Positions 30,948 to 40,135 of a stretch of DNA of 42,091 nucleotides are shown piece after piece. Within the stretch, counting starts at the first letter, position 1; every line of letters begins with the position of its first letter. The DNA lies in IMG/VR virus record IMGVR_UViG_3300017917_001582, positions 1-42,091 of that record; one strand, given 5' to 3'. Source of the DNA: a virus. The position numbers and the translations under genes were made by a program. Below the pieces are notes generated by a model that saw nothing but the letters and a program-made list of their open reading frames with translations, was not told the DNA's origin and searched no databases.

Positions 30948-31331
30948 TTATTCGTCATATAGAGACGATAGATTACTATCTTTCATGTAAGATCCTTTTC
31001 TACCCATGTTTTCTAATGATTGTGTAATTGTCTCCAAATCTTTTTTAAGTTTATTATTTTCTTCAATCAATTTATTTAAGTCTTCATTGTTTGTTGTTTC
31101 TATTATCTTTTCGACAATAACTTCTTTTTCAACGATAACTTCCTTTTCAACAACCACCTCTTTTTCAACAATCTTTTCGTTCACAAAACCAACTGGTGTT
31201 TCACCATACTTCACTATTGAAAATCCTCTTTGAAAAACTTTTTCAGCAAATTTTACAGGATCTTCAATCTTATTGATGACACAGTACCTCAAAAATTCAT
31301 TATCTAACGTTAACGAGTTCTTCTGATTCAT
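30948..31331 (-). CDS. Coiled-coil protein with hexapeptide repeat
   Basis: A 127-residue protein. The N-terminal 50 residues look folded (FLRYCVINKIEDPVKFAEKV, GFSIVKYGETPVGF). Residues 55-78 are four copies of a VEKEVI-type hexapeptide, and residues 82-113 are a coiled coil (LNKLIEENNKLKKDLETI). The C-terminus is a short polar tail. It overlaps the gp47-like gene by 32 bases. No function recognised; a scaffold or adaptor is the structural impression. Confidence 0.55.
   Translation of the reverse strand: MNQKNSLTLDNEFLRYCVINKIEDPVKFAEKVFQRGFSIVKYGETPVGFVNEKIVEKEVVVEKEVIVEKEVIVEKIIETTNNEDLNKLIEENNKLKKDLETITQSLENMGRKGSYMKDSNLSSLYDE
31098..31169 (-). repeat. 18-base tandem repeats (VEKEVI units)
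   Basis: Four near-identical 18-base units in the coiled-coil gene, encoding VEKEVV, VEKEVI, VEKEVI and VEKIIE. The copies differ mainly at silent positions, suggesting repeat expansion some time ago and selection on the protein. Confidence 0.8.
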
Positions 31332-32103
31332 TTTCTATGTCTGATATATCTGAAATTGTGAAATGCAAAAATGGTTGATCATTTTTCAAATCAATAGTTA
31401 TGTATTCATTGTTTTCCACATCATATACACCATAACCATGGTAATTGATTGTTTCTCCAAAATTTTGTTGTATTAATGATCCTATCATAATTGCCTGACC
31501 ACCACTTGGTAATGAGAACATTTGTCTTTTATGTATATCACCACACAATAATAAATCCAAATCAACAAAATTCAATGGTGAATATGCATTATTGAACTCA
31601 TACCCCAAATCTGTTGATAACCCTTGTATTGGTCCATGAAATAACCCAACATAAAAACCATCTTCTTTTTTATATTCAGGTCTTTTATTGTGTTGATATA
31701 AAGAATATACCACCCATTTTATGTTATCATCCTCATAAACACCATTATCCTTATAGTAAGAAATGTTGTCATTGTTAATCAATTCAACAACCGGGGTGAT
31801 ACTATCGAGCCTTTGTATGTTATTCTCCAAGAAATCGTGATTACCCGGAATAATTATAACTTTACCAATGTTTTCAACAATTTCCTTGATGAACCAAGAG
31901 GTTAACATTAGTTGTTCATTTGATATATTAATTTTTTGATGGGCAATATCACCAGTAATAACCACACGAATTTCATCGTGTCTATAACCCTGAATTTGTT
32001 CTTTTGCACTCTCAAGAAATAACTTAAACTGTCTCTTGTACATATCATGTAATTGATATGTTCTGATATGTAAATCAGATAGATGTATTATTTTCTTTAT
32101 CAT
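31300..32103 (-). CDS. SbcD/Mre11-like nuclease subunit (T4 gp47 type)
   Basis: A 267-residue calcineurin-like phosphoesterase. The metal motifs are in order: HLSDLHI (7-13), VVITGDIAHQ (about 47-56), IIPGNHDF (about 86-93), GLFHGPI (about 152) and LLCGDIHKRQMF (about 185). The missing C-terminal capping region of larger SbcD fits the short phage form. It pairs with the gp46-like protein, although four genes separate them here (the two are adjacent in T4). The start overlaps the stop of the nuclease upstream (4 bases). Confidence 0.9.
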   Translation of the reverse strand: MIKKIIHLSDLHIRTYQLHDMYKRQFKLFLESAKEQIQGYRHDEIRVVITGDIAHQKINISNEQLMLTSWFIKEIVENIGKVIIIPGNHDFLENNIQRLDSITPVVELINNDNISYYKDNGVYEDDNIKWVVYSLYQHNKRPEYKKEDGFYVGLFHGPIQGLSTDLGYEFNNAYSPLNFVDLDLLLCGDIHKRQMFSLPSGGQAIMIGSLIQQNFGETINYHGYGVYDVENNEYITIDLKNDQPFLHFTISDISDIENESEELVNVR

Positions 32104-32957
32104 TTTTTTAAATATTGTTTTCTTTTCATGTCTAAGATTGTTTGTGATATTTCTGGTGGTACTCTAAATTCCTCAAAGGTTCCGTCATCTTTTAATAAGA
32201 CAACAACACAACCCAGCAATTTTACGTTATTAAATTTAGAATATTCTAACATTTTTATCAACAATTTACCATAAAGGGGTAGTTGTATGTAGTAATGTGA
32301 CAACGCAGTATCGTAGAAATTTTGAAAAGGGTGTAACATTTTTCCCGTATATGGTTGAATTTTAAAGTTTTTAGGTTGATTTGTTTTCCAATCGGTTATT
32401 ACAAATCCAAAACCATTCTTTTCTTTGTTATTCATCAACCAAATTTTATCTGGTTGGCCAGTATAACCCAATTCAGGATCCCCCAACACCATCTCGGTAT
32501 CTAATAACACGGCACCTCTTTCGTGCATCAAGTCTAAGAAGTTTTTACCCGCCAAAATCATGTTATCACTTCTTTGAAGTTGTTGTTCGTCACATTGAAA
32601 TATGGGTTCCCTTACTGTTTTAAAATCTTTATATTGTTTTATTAATTCATTTTCCAACACATAATGTACCCTACTACCCATATTGGTAGAATAGTCACCA
32701 GCAGCTTTCCACTCATTCAATAATTGTTGTTGTTTAACAACATCACCATTAGCCATTTGTAATGACTTTGATTCCGCATCGAACGGTATGTAAAAATTTT
32801 TAATAACCTTGGACACTGATGGAAAATTTGATTTAATTTTACCACTTATGTCTTTCATGTAGTAAACATGGTCTTCTTCAACGAATGTTAACTCCAATTC
32901 TTGTCTTCTTTTTTCAACACTCTCTCTTATTTCGTGTGCTATTTCATGTAAATTCAT
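32100..32957 (-). CDS. PD-(D/E)XK (Cas4/RecB-like) nuclease
   Basis: A 285-residue protein with the RecB-type nuclease motif set: SRVHYVLENEL (His near residue 99), TGQPDKIWLM (the PD Asp, about 167), FVITDWKTNQPK (D-x-K, about 186-197) and HYYIQLPLYGKLL (Q-x-x-x-Y motif). No helicase domain and no obvious four-Cys cluster, so it is a stand-alone exonuclease. It is encoded between primase and gp47-like protein with 1-4 base overlaps, so it belongs to the replication and recombination set. Confidence 0.85.
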   Translation of the reverse strand: MNLHEIAHEIRESVEKRRQELELTFVEEDHVYYMKDISGKIKSNFPSVSKVIKNFYIPFDAESKSLQMANGDVVKQQQLLNEWKAAGDYSTNMGSRVHYVLENELIKQYKDFKTVREPIFQCDEQQLQRSDNMILAGKNFLDLMHERGAVLLDTEMVLGDPELGYTGQPDKIWLMNNKEKNGFGFVITDWKTNQPKNFKIQPYTGKMLHPFQNFYDTALSHYYIQLPLYGKLLIKMLEYSKFNNVKLLGCVVVLLKDDGTFEEFRVPPEISQTILDMKRKQYLKK

Positions 32958-33895
32958 TAGTCTAATTTAAATTCTTTGTGTTGTGTTAAATCACCCTTTA
33001 AATCCGCGATGTCTTTATCAATAGGTAATTTAACTATGTTTATTTTTCCCATAAGTTTTCCACAATTCAACTTATGGTAAAGTTTTTCGGAGTCTGCCCA
33101 AGCATCTCCATCTAAAATTATTGTTATCTCACTTCTTAGATTATATAATTTCTCGTATAGTAAATCACTTATGTATTTACCTAACATTGGAATTGCGTTG
33201 TCCAAGAATATTGAGTCAAAAACACCCTCAACCAAATATACTTTTTTACTCCAATCAATTAAACTTTCATTGAAGATCATTAATTCTTTTGGTGTTTCTG
33301 GGTTTTTATATTTTAACTTTGTCTTTGTTAGAAAAGAACGAGCAATAAAGTAATTAATTTTTCTATGTCCATCATACGATGGTATGATAATCCTATTCGC
33401 AAATGGACCATCATAACAAAAACCAATATTGAATTTCCGTATTATTTTTTCATCAATGTTTCTCTTCTTTAGATAGTTAATTGCCAATCTATAATGATGT
33501 GTTAATTTTATACCATCACTCACGTTGTTTAATGGTATAAATTCTTTTGGTAAATTAACTTCTTTTTTAGTAGGTGCCGCTAACTCGACTGATTCGGGTT
33601 TTAAGATTTCATATCTTTTTAATTGTTTGGGTGTTCCGTATTTTTTTATTAGTTTTAAAAGTGAACCATGTGTGTCGTTTACTTCACCACAAGCCCAACA
33701 TTTATACACCTCACGTACATAATTAACCTCTAAATTACCCTTACCATCCCCATGTTCCAATCCTTTTATATCATATGAACAAACAGGACAATCAAAAGAT
33801 ATTTGTCCCTTATTATCATTGTGCATACGATGTTCACCAAGAATATCTTCTAGTATCTCTATTATTGGATCATATTCTGTTGAAATGCGTGACAT
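32957..33895 (-). CDS. DNA primase (DnaG/TOPRIM type)
   Basis: A 312-residue primase. An N-terminal zinc finger is formed by SFDCPVC (about residue 35) and YKCWACGEV (about 67). The catalytic core follows with NIGFCYDGPFANRIIIPSYD. The TOPRIM domain has KVYLVEGVFDSIFL (Glu) and TIILDGDAWADSE (DxD). At 312 residues it is short, near T4 gp61 (342), and lacks a helicase domain. It would make the lagging-strand RNA primers. First gene of the replication operon, starting 38 bases after the minus-strand terminator. Confidence 0.9.
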   Translation of the reverse strand: MSRISTEYDPIIEILEDILGEHRMHNDNKGQISFDCPVCSYDIKGLEHGDGKGNLEVNYVREVYKCWACGEVNDTHGSLLKLIKKYGTPKQLKRYEILKPESVELAAPTKKEVNLPKEFIPLNNVSDGIKLTHHYRLAINYLKKRNIDEKIIRKFNIGFCYDGPFANRIIIPSYDGHRKINYFIARSFLTKTKLKYKNPETPKELMIFNESLIDWSKKVYLVEGVFDSIFLDNAIPMLGKYISDLLYEKLYNLRSEITIILDGDAWADSEKLYHKLNCGKLMGKINIVKLPIDKDIADLKGDLTQHKEFKLD

Positions 33896-33935
33896 GACTA
33901 AATTATAAGAAAAAAAAGTAATAAAAACAAATAAA

Positions 33936-33976
33936 TAAAAAAAGGTGGGGGGTTACACCAAAACCTCCCACCTTAT
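33936..33976 (-). terminator. Rho-independent terminator (minus strand)
   Basis: AAGGTGGG..GGTT (33943-33955) pairs with AACC..CCCACCTT (33963-33975), a 13-base stem with one imperfect pair. On the minus strand it is followed by TTTTTTTATTTATT. It separates the structural genes (above 34063) from the primase operon. Confidence 0.85.
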
Positions 33977-34012
33977 GTCAAAATACTAATGCTATTCTGA
34001 CATGTTTTTTAT
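33976..34012 (+). terminator. Second hairpin with plus-strand T tract
   Basis: ATGTCA (33976-33981) pairs with TGACAT (33999-34004), extended after one mismatch by AATA/TATT, and is followed on the plus strand by GTTTTTT. No plus-strand gene lies just upstream, so either it stops antisense transcription or it is a structured part of the minus-strand mRNA. Confidence 0.45.
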
Positions 34013-34062
34013 ATTAATTCAAACTTCATATAAAATATAGACAAAAAAATTTGAAAAAAAAA

Positions 34063-34533
34063 TTAAAAGTTTAATACTGCGTTAGAAACTGAAATTGTTA
34101 TTTTAATTTCTGATGGTGAATCATCACCATAATCTAACACACCATAATCAATTGATGACACCATTCCCCAAATTGACCATTCTGACACAACAACACCAGT
34201 CGGGTCCAACATTTGTATTAAAAATGTCATTGGTTGTGTTATCAAATTTGAATCGATTAGTTGATATATGTTTTGTGACATCGATGGGCTAATCGGATCA
34301 TATAGAGTCATTTCAATATCATTCCATTCATAATGACCATGTGGTCCGATTGTCATTGAGGGTCTGTTTGTCTGTCTAACAAAGTATGGTGATATATTAA
34401 AAGAGCCCGGAAATGTTACTAAAAACCTATTAGTCCTCATTGGTTCGTATTGAATGGGTATTGATAATCCATCCTCATTTTGATTCCTTTGAGGTCTTTT
34501 ATTAAATCCTGATAATAGTTTAAAACCTTTCAT
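34063..34533 (-). CDS. Tail tube protein-like (T4 gp19 family)
   Basis: A 156-residue protein. After a polar prefix (1-30) the core resembles the T4 gp19/gp54 tail-tube fold: TNRFLVTFPGSFNISPYFVRQ, HYEWNDIEMTLYDPISPS, NIYQLI and a strand-rich C-terminus ending ITISVSNAVLNF. Length is near gp19 (163). It could be the main tube subunit or a baseplate tube paralogue. It is followed by a terminator, and it sits downstream of a RuvC-like nuclease and large structural genes. Confidence 0.7.
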   Translation of the reverse strand: MKGFKLLSGFNKRPQRNQNEDGLSIPIQYEPMRTNRFLVTFPGSFNISPYFVRQTNRPSMTIGPHGHYEWNDIEMTLYDPISPSMSQNIYQLIDSNLITQPMTFLIQMLDPTGVVVSEWSIWGMVSSIDYGVLDYGDDSPSEIKITISVSNAVLNF

Positions 34534-34547
34534 TACAAATTTTAAAA

Positions 34548-34799
34548 TTAAGACGATTTTACAAACTCACCAGTATCAATTTCAATGGTTCCCTCACCAT
34601 ATTTATTCTGTAAAAATATTGCAATCTTGTTTTCTTCTTGTTTTAATTCGTTATATGAATTAATTAAATTTTCTTTTTGTTTGTTTAGTGTTTGTTGAGA
34701 TACTTCAAGTTCACCAAACGCAGATATTATTGAGTTATTTTTTTCTTGTAACTCTTTTAATTGATCTAATTCTTCTTTTGCTAGATATATTTTTTCCAT
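34548..34799 (-). CDS. Small coiled-coil phage protein
   Basis: An 83-residue protein, almost entirely coiled coil (EELDQLKELQEKNNSIISAF ... LNKQKENLINSYNELKQEEN), ending with the short folded segment KYGEGTIEIDTGEF. Similar short proteins with a C-terminal YGxGxIxxxTGEF motif occur in phages as far as I recall. It sits between the tail tube and RuvC-like genes with 3-14 base gaps. Function unknown, possibly a structural or assembly factor. Confidence 0.6.
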   Translation of the reverse strand: MEKIYLAKEELDQLKELQEKNNSIISAFGELEVSQQTLNKQKENLINSYNELKQEENKIAIFLQNKYGEGTIEIDTGEFVKSS

Positions 34800-34802
34800 A
34801 AT

Positions 34803-35402
34803 TTAATTTTGTTTTTGCATATTTACAAATCCGATTACCGCAGTTGCAGCATCACTCATATCATAGTTTTCTTTTTTAAGATTTCCGTTTTTACCATATA
34901 ACCACTTAACTTCGGGACAAACAGCATTTACGTGTTCCCATATGATATGTTTTTTATCAATATCTTTAGGTAATCCACCGAACAAAACTTTCTTACCCTT
35001 ATCATTCATACTCACTAAATCAGGAAATGCAAATTTTCTTGCATTGTATGTTGAAATAAAAGTTGGTACAATACCTAAAACATCGTAACATGATTTTAGA
35101 ATCATACTATTATATCTTAATAAGGTACCGACAGTATATATGTTATTAGAGTTAAGTAATGGTTCTTCAATAACAACTCTTGTTATACCAACATTACTAT
35201 AATCTTCCAAGTGTTTTCTAAAAGCCTCGGCTTTCTTTAACAACTCTTCAATCTTATCTTCTGGTTGTGGTTTAATTTTTGGAGAAAAGTGTGTTAACTC
35301 CAAAAGTTTAGAAGATGTGACATCAAATAATGCCCATCCTATTGTTTTTGTACTAATATCTAATCCTAATATTTTTGGATTATTTTTTAATTTTATACTC
35401 AT
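34803..35402 (-). CDS. RuvC-like Holliday junction resolvase
   Basis: A 199-residue RNase-H-fold nuclease. The acidic active-site set is visible: ILGLDISTKTIGWAL (Asp15), VVIEEPLLN (Glu, about residue 79) and NYDMSDAATAVIGF (Asp, about 183), the RuvC pattern. T4 itself uses the unrelated gp49 endonuclease VII, so this phage seems to have a different resolvase for trimming branched DNA before packaging. Length is near cellular RuvC (~170-180). Confidence 0.75.
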   Translation of the reverse strand: MSIKLKNNPKILGLDISTKTIGWALFDVTSSKLLELTHFSPKIKPQPEDKIEELLKKAEAFRKHLEDYSNVGITRVVIEEPLLNSNNIYTVGTLLRYNSMILKSCYDVLGIVPTFISTYNARKFAFPDLVSMNDKGKKVLFGGLPKDIDKKHIIWEHVNAVCPEVKWLYGKNGNLKKENYDMSDAATAVIGFVNMQKQN

Positions 35403-35440
35403 ATAAACAATATATAGGTATTAAAATAAAATGTAAAGTA

Positions 35441-37585
35441 TTAGAAATCTAATTTTATAGAGAAAACCTGTGTTCCAACTCTTTTTACTGGATTTGAGGT
35501 CTTGGCAATAATTAAAACTTCTTTATTATCATTCATCAACGCAATCTCAGTTATTCTTTTATCTTGACCTGTTGTATATGTTGGGTTTTGACTAACATTA
35601 AATTGTGTTGAAGGTAAATTTACTTTATAATCCATTCTCTCAATGTCGGTTGATCTAACCAATCTAATACTACCCGGAAAAGGTTGTTCATCACCAAATT
35701 GAGGTAGGGTTGATGGTTCGTTAGGTACATTACCAATAAAAGACTCTAAATCAAAAATAGATGCGTTATCATACATGTCATTGTCTATCACAAATGAATA
35801 TTCCACAAGGTTTGCTGGATTTATTAAATTACCAATCGTGTGGTTCGGTATTTCTGATGTCATATCAATCAACTTCCAAGCGTCAGGTGTTGGTAAATTA
35901 CCTAAATCTGTTTTTTGTACTAAGATATAAAACTTATTTGCAATAAACCCACTTGCAAAATCACAAGTGTTTCCTGTTAACATATTTGTAAAATAACCAT
36001 CACCAAACTTTACATATAGTTGTGACGGTATTTGATAAAAAGTACTACCAGTTGATGATTCAAATTTAGTATAATAATTACATGGTAAAGAGTTTAATGC
36101 GGCGTCACTGGTATAACTAAACATATATGTAACCCAACTAGTTTCTTCGGTTGATCCAGAATAATATGATTGTGATGCGAGTGTATCGCTTGGTATGTAA
36201 TTTATTTTTGGTGAAGGTAATGTATATTTTCTATTTGATTTGTAATCCAAAACCGCAACCAATTCTTGGTCGTCAAAAACAATTACTTTATTGTTAACAA
36301 AAATCTTACCAACTTTATATCCATTAGAATCTAACAAATATCTAAATTTAATTTGTTGTGTGGGATTAATTTTTGACTTTACGTAATAATCAGTCGTATC
36401 CATGGTAAATAAAGAACCTATGGTGTTACCTGTTTCTCTATGATATTGTATAAATGGTATGTAAACTTCAAAATATTCTAAGTCTGTTATTGTGTCACCA
36501 ATTTCATCTTCAAGTAATGCTTCACCTTCAACGTTGTTTGTTGATATGTAATCATCATATTTGAAAAATCTTTCAGGGTCATTCTTTAAATCACCCAATT
36601 CTGAATAGTGTAAAACGGCAATACATCTTTGTTCTTCGGGTGTTACATTAACCTGTTCTTCATAAGAGTTATAATATGAAGTTGGGTATTGTATTGTTGC
36701 ACCTGTTAAATTTGTGAATGTTTGTCCACTTGATGTTGTATACCCTAAAAATTGTTTTGTTGATACATGTTTGTTTGATGTAAAACCGGTTAGGTTTTCA
36801 TCTAAACCATTCACATCAAATCCTATTGGTTTTTTATCCCAAACAACATTCATGGTCCAAGAGTTTAACTGTTGTGTTGAATCAATTTCAGCTGGTCTAC
36901 AATTTGGGTTAAATTCAACTTCAACAGGATATTCGTTTTCACATGAATTACAAATTACTTGAGCCAAACCTGTACAACCTGAAAAATTTGGTAGATTTCT
37001 ATCTACTGTAATTGTGTTTCCACTTACCGCAGTTATTTTATAAACTAAACTATTTGAACTACCTGTCAATACAGGATAGTTTGGATCCGTACCACAGAAA
37101 TTAGCAAACACCACAGTGATGTATTCACAACCATTAAAGCTACTTCCACTTGGTACAATAAGTTGTGTTGTACCAGTTATTCCTGATAAATAAATTCCTT
37201 GAGTTTCACATTGTATAGAAGTTCCTGTACAATCTTCTTCATTATATTCAATGTAATTACTAACAAAACCAGCAGGGCCCATAACATTTCTCAATGTTTC
37301 TGTTATTGATGTTTGAACTGGAACCCCATATATTGTTGCAGTGTCCGATGAATCCAATTTGTATGGATATTTTATCCCACCTTCTTTTTCCATTGGTGAG
37401 AACACCGATTGGTGAGGTGCTGGTTTTAATCCTGTAAAATTATTAAAGGGTGATGTGTAATCAAATTCTGAATCACCTACTTGGAAATAGGATATATTAA
37501 AATTACCTCGAGCAATAGAGTTTCTACCCTTTTGGGTTATTCTTATTGAAAGAAACTCTGAATTATTGTTACTTAAAAAACTCAT
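35441..37585 (-). CDS. Large structural (tail/baseplate) protein
   Basis: A 714-residue protein. The N-terminus, SIRITQKGRNSIARGNFNIS then YFQVGDSEFDY, is a module I have seen at the start of phage tail and baseplate proteins. The rest is Ser/Thr/Asn-rich and beta-strand-like, with Cys scattered around residues 117-220 and an LVQKTDLGNLPTPDAWKLID segment. No enzymatic motif. It is 12 bases downstream of the propeller adhesin gene and upstream of RuvC. Probably part of the tail tip or baseplate. Confidence 0.65.
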   Translation of the reverse strand: MSFLSNNNSEFLSIRITQKGRNSIARGNFNISYFQVGDSEFDYTSPFNNFTGLKPAPHQSVFSPMEKEGGIKYPYKLDSSDTATIYGVPVQTSITETLRNVMGPAGFVSNYIEYNEEDCTGTSIQCETQGIYLSGITGTTQLIVPSGSSFNGCEYITVVFANFCGTDPNYPVLTGSSNSLVYKITAVSGNTITVDRNLPNFSGCTGLAQVICNSCENEYPVEVEFNPNCRPAEIDSTQQLNSWTMNVVWDKKPIGFDVNGLDENLTGFTSNKHVSTKQFLGYTTSSGQTFTNLTGATIQYPTSYYNSYEEQVNVTPEEQRCIAVLHYSELGDLKNDPERFFKYDDYISTNNVEGEALLEDEIGDTITDLEYFEVYIPFIQYHRETGNTIGSLFTMDTTDYYVKSKINPTQQIKFRYLLDSNGYKVGKIFVNNKVIVFDDQELVAVLDYKSNRKYTLPSPKINYIPSDTLASQSYYSGSTEETSWVTYMFSYTSDAALNSLPCNYYTKFESSTGSTFYQIPSQLYVKFGDGYFTNMLTGNTCDFASGFIANKFYILVQKTDLGNLPTPDAWKLIDMTSEIPNHTIGNLINPANLVEYSFVIDNDMYDNASIFDLESFIGNVPNEPSTLPQFGDEQPFPGSIRLVRSTDIERMDYKVNLPSTQFNVSQNPTYTTGQDKRITEIALMNDNKEVLIIAKTSNPVKRVGTQVFSIKLDF

Positions 37586-37597
37586 ATTTTTTTATGT

Positions 37598-40063
37598 TTA
37601 TGTTGAACAGCATATCACTATCGTTCCATTTCCTGCGTTTTGTGGAACATATAGTCTATTATTATTTGTATTATGTGCCGACCACCAGAATTTATATAAT
37701 CCACTATTTGTTTTAATAACCGACCCGGTACTTGCGTCCATAACAACTTGTAAGTAGTTAGAACCAACCGTAAAGTTATTACCAACATATATGTTATCAT
37801 TTATCGGATTATAGGTGATAGACCAAGGTGTACTAAACGATGCCGATGAATATGATGTGGTCACTGTATTTGTTGAACAATTAATAACCGCAACTGTATT
37901 ACTAGATGTACAAGTCACAAAAATACTATTATTTGATTGTTTGTATGCAATACCTAAAGGTCCTGTGAACACATTAATTGTTGCAACCAAATTTAATGAA
38001 TTTGCAATATCAAAAGCTCTAATTTTTGATTCTGGTGTTTCAACAACGTAAAGATAATTATTTGTTGGATTAACAAAGACATCACCTTCAGAACTTGCAA
38101 TACCTGCCAATGTTGTGTATGTTACTGAATATGTTGTGTTATCAATTTTTGCAATTTGATTTATTGATCCACCACTATTTGTTTGACAATAAACACTATT
38201 AGTTAGTGTACTATATGACATTCTACCACCCGTAGATTGTAATGTTATTGTTGATAATGTAGAACCATTTGTGACATCAATAACTTTAACTGATGTTCCT
38301 GTTCTTGAGTATAATTTATTTCCAACCAATAATAAAAGACCATTACTACCTTCACTTGAAAGTGATGTGATTGCATTAGTTGTTGGGTTAATTTTCATAA
38401 CACCATAAATTGATGTTGACACGTAAATAAAATCATTTGACGAGTCATAAACTGATGATATTCCACCACCAGTATTCAGTGTTGTTAATATGTTATCATT
38501 ACCACAAGGTGGTGTTGAGGTTGGAGTTGGGGTTTTAGTTAGTGTTGGGGTAGGTGTGACAGTTTTAGTGACAGTATTTGTTGGTGTATTTGTTGTTGTG
38601 GTTGTTGGTGTTGCTATTAACGTACTTGTTGGTGTGGCGGTAGTCGTTGGAGTATTTGTTGGTGTGTTTGTAGGTGTTTTGGTTGGGGTTAATGTCGGTG
38701 TAGGTGTTGGTGTAGGTTCATCAACACAACATTCTTCAAGAGGATTACAACATTCATCCAAATTAATTCTAAATATTTGTTCACAACACCCTTCACACAC
38801 CGTTTTAACATAAACCTCAAGCAAATTTGCGTCTAAACCATCTAAACTACAAACATTACCATATGTCATTCCAGTACATGATGTTAAACCAGTAACTGAT
38901 GTTGGTGTTAAACCAGTATACACGTCACAATTTGTGTGTATTGAACCAGAATTAAAACTTATTGAAACACCTTTTGGTGTTACTGTATCTCTAACACATC
39001 CAGTTGCTGATGGTGATATGGTTGGTGTTAACGTTGGAGTATTTGTCGGAGTTCTTGTTAACGTGACTGTTGGTGTTGGTGTCGAACCTGTACACTCCGG
39101 ACACTCACCATTTTCACAACCATTTGGCACATCTAAACCAGAACCTAATGAAGCATCATTTAAGGATGGTGGAGATGATGGTAATGGTGAAGGTGTTTGA
39201 ATTACGGTGTAACATTGATTATTCACATAATCAGGAACAACCCTACCCACATTTCTATATGTGTTGCTCTGTGAAATATATATTATAGAATCACAACATC
39301 CTTGTAAATAAATTGAAACTTCAGGTGTTGGTGTAGGTGTGGGTTGACACTCAGAAGCCGAACAACTATCACCATCGGGTACACTAAATGAGGCTTCAGG
39401 AATATCGGTTTCATCACCTAATACAAGTGGTGTCCAACAATATCCCGAATAAATTACATATGATGCGCCAGCTTCAAAAGTTTTATTACTCGTTATCTCA
39501 AAATATTTTGTAGTTGCTGGTGAATCACATCTTTGAAATAGATAAATCCCTGATGATAAATAACACGTGGTATTATTATCTAAAAGACAATCATTACAAC
39601 CAGCGTAATATTCACCTATTAAAGTTGTTCCAGTTAAGGTTGTTGTTGATGCACTTAATATGGCCTCATAACATTGTGTTAATCCTGTTGGAGCACCCTC
39701 TTCGTTCGCTGTTAAATTGATAATATGTCCAACAGGTAAACCACTAACACTTAATAATGCGTTTATATTTGTAAAATTATAAACAGTACTATTATTATCA
39801 CAACAATTTTTTAAATTATCAGAAAATAAACATCCAGTATATCCTGAAATTGATGTGTAATCCCAAGCACCAGAATTAACCCCATCCGAATAATATCCAG
39901 AATTGGCTAAAATCGTACACCCTGAATCAGAATATATTTGTGTTGAATCTGATAAATCATTTACATCAACATAAAATAAAAAATAATCATTTATATACGC
40001 TTTAATACACGCATCTTGTGCTGAAGTATTTGAAAAAGCTAAATTTATTGGGTTACATGCCAT
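37598..40063 (-). CDS. Adhesin-like structural protein with Pro-Thr linkers and beta-propeller
   Basis: An 821-residue extracellular-type protein without a signal peptide, as expected of a virion fibre. Residues 1-240 are several small Cys-rich beta domains (CNPINLAFSNTSAQDACIKA). Pro-Thr linkers (TPTPTPE, TPTPTVTLTRTPTNTPTLTP and a long one about 452-515) separate Cys-rich modules (CEGCCEQIF, ECCNPLEECC). The last ~300 residues are a YVTN/NHL-type beta-propeller: repeats such as IYVGNNF, LYVVETPESKI and IAYKQSNNSIFVTCTS. Likely a tail fibre or receptor-binding protein. The propeller resembles that of the protein at 40491. Confidence 0.75.
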   Translation of the reverse strand: MACNPINLAFSNTSAQDACIKAYINDYFLFYVDVNDLSDSTQIYSDSGCTILANSGYYSDGVNSGAWDYTSISGYTGCLFSDNLKNCCDNNSTVYNFTNINALLSVSGLPVGHIINLTANEEGAPTGLTQCYEAILSASTTTLTGTTLIGEYYAGCNDCLLDNNTTCYLSSGIYLFQRCDSPATTKYFEITSNKTFEAGASYVIYSGYCWTPLVLGDETDIPEASFSVPDGDSCSASECQPTPTPTPEVSIYLQGCCDSIIYISQSNTYRNVGRVVPDYVNNQCYTVIQTPSPLPSSPPSLNDASLGSGLDVPNGCENGECPECTGSTPTPTVTLTRTPTNTPTLTPTISPSATGCVRDTVTPKGVSISFNSGSIHTNCDVYTGLTPTSVTGLTSCTGMTYGNVCSLDGLDANLLEVYVKTVCEGCCEQIFRINLDECCNPLEECCVDEPTPTPTPTLTPTKTPTNTPTNTPTTTATPTSTLIATPTTTTTNTPTNTVTKTVTPTPTLTKTPTPTSTPPCGNDNILTTLNTGGGISSVYDSSNDFIYVSTSIYGVMKINPTTNAITSLSSEGSNGLLLLVGNKLYSRTGTSVKVIDVTNGSTLSTITLQSTGGRMSYSTLTNSVYCQTNSGGSINQIAKIDNTTYSVTYTTLAGIASSEGDVFVNPTNNYLYVVETPESKIRAFDIANSLNLVATINVFTGPLGIAYKQSNNSIFVTCTSSNTVAVINCSTNTVTTSYSSASFSTPWSITYNPINDNIYVGNNFTVGSNYLQVVMDASTGSVIKTNSGLYKFWWSAHNTNNNRLYVPQNAGNGTIVICCST
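38508..38718 (-). repeat. Pro-Thr linker repeats in adhesin gene
   Basis: GT- and GG-rich imperfect repeats of 6-24 bases encoding TPTPT-type linkers. A shorter block of the same type lies at 39019-39084 and another at 39316-39352. They are similar in sequence to repeats in the 23433 and 40491 genes, giving scope for recombination. Confidence 0.75.
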
Positions 40064-40135
40064 TTTTTTAGTTATCTATATAATATATTTGATAAATACC
40101 AGAAAGTAAATTATCCTTCATTGTAAGATAAAAAT

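Noticed and set aside
33896-33942. Promoter for the primase gene (TTTG then TATAATTT)
   Set aside because: Only one box matches and the -7 box is imperfect; the region is so AT-rich that such a match is expected by chance.
38490-38813. A 107-codon plus-strand open frame rich in Gly and Val
   Set aside because: It is the antisense of the Pro-Thr linker repeats of the adhesin gene; repeated GGT/GTT codons give spurious open frames on the opposite strand.
40064-40135. Terminator or promoter in the 72-base gap
   Set aside because: Only a 5-base weak stem and a TATTTATC sequence are visible, which is not enough to call a feature.
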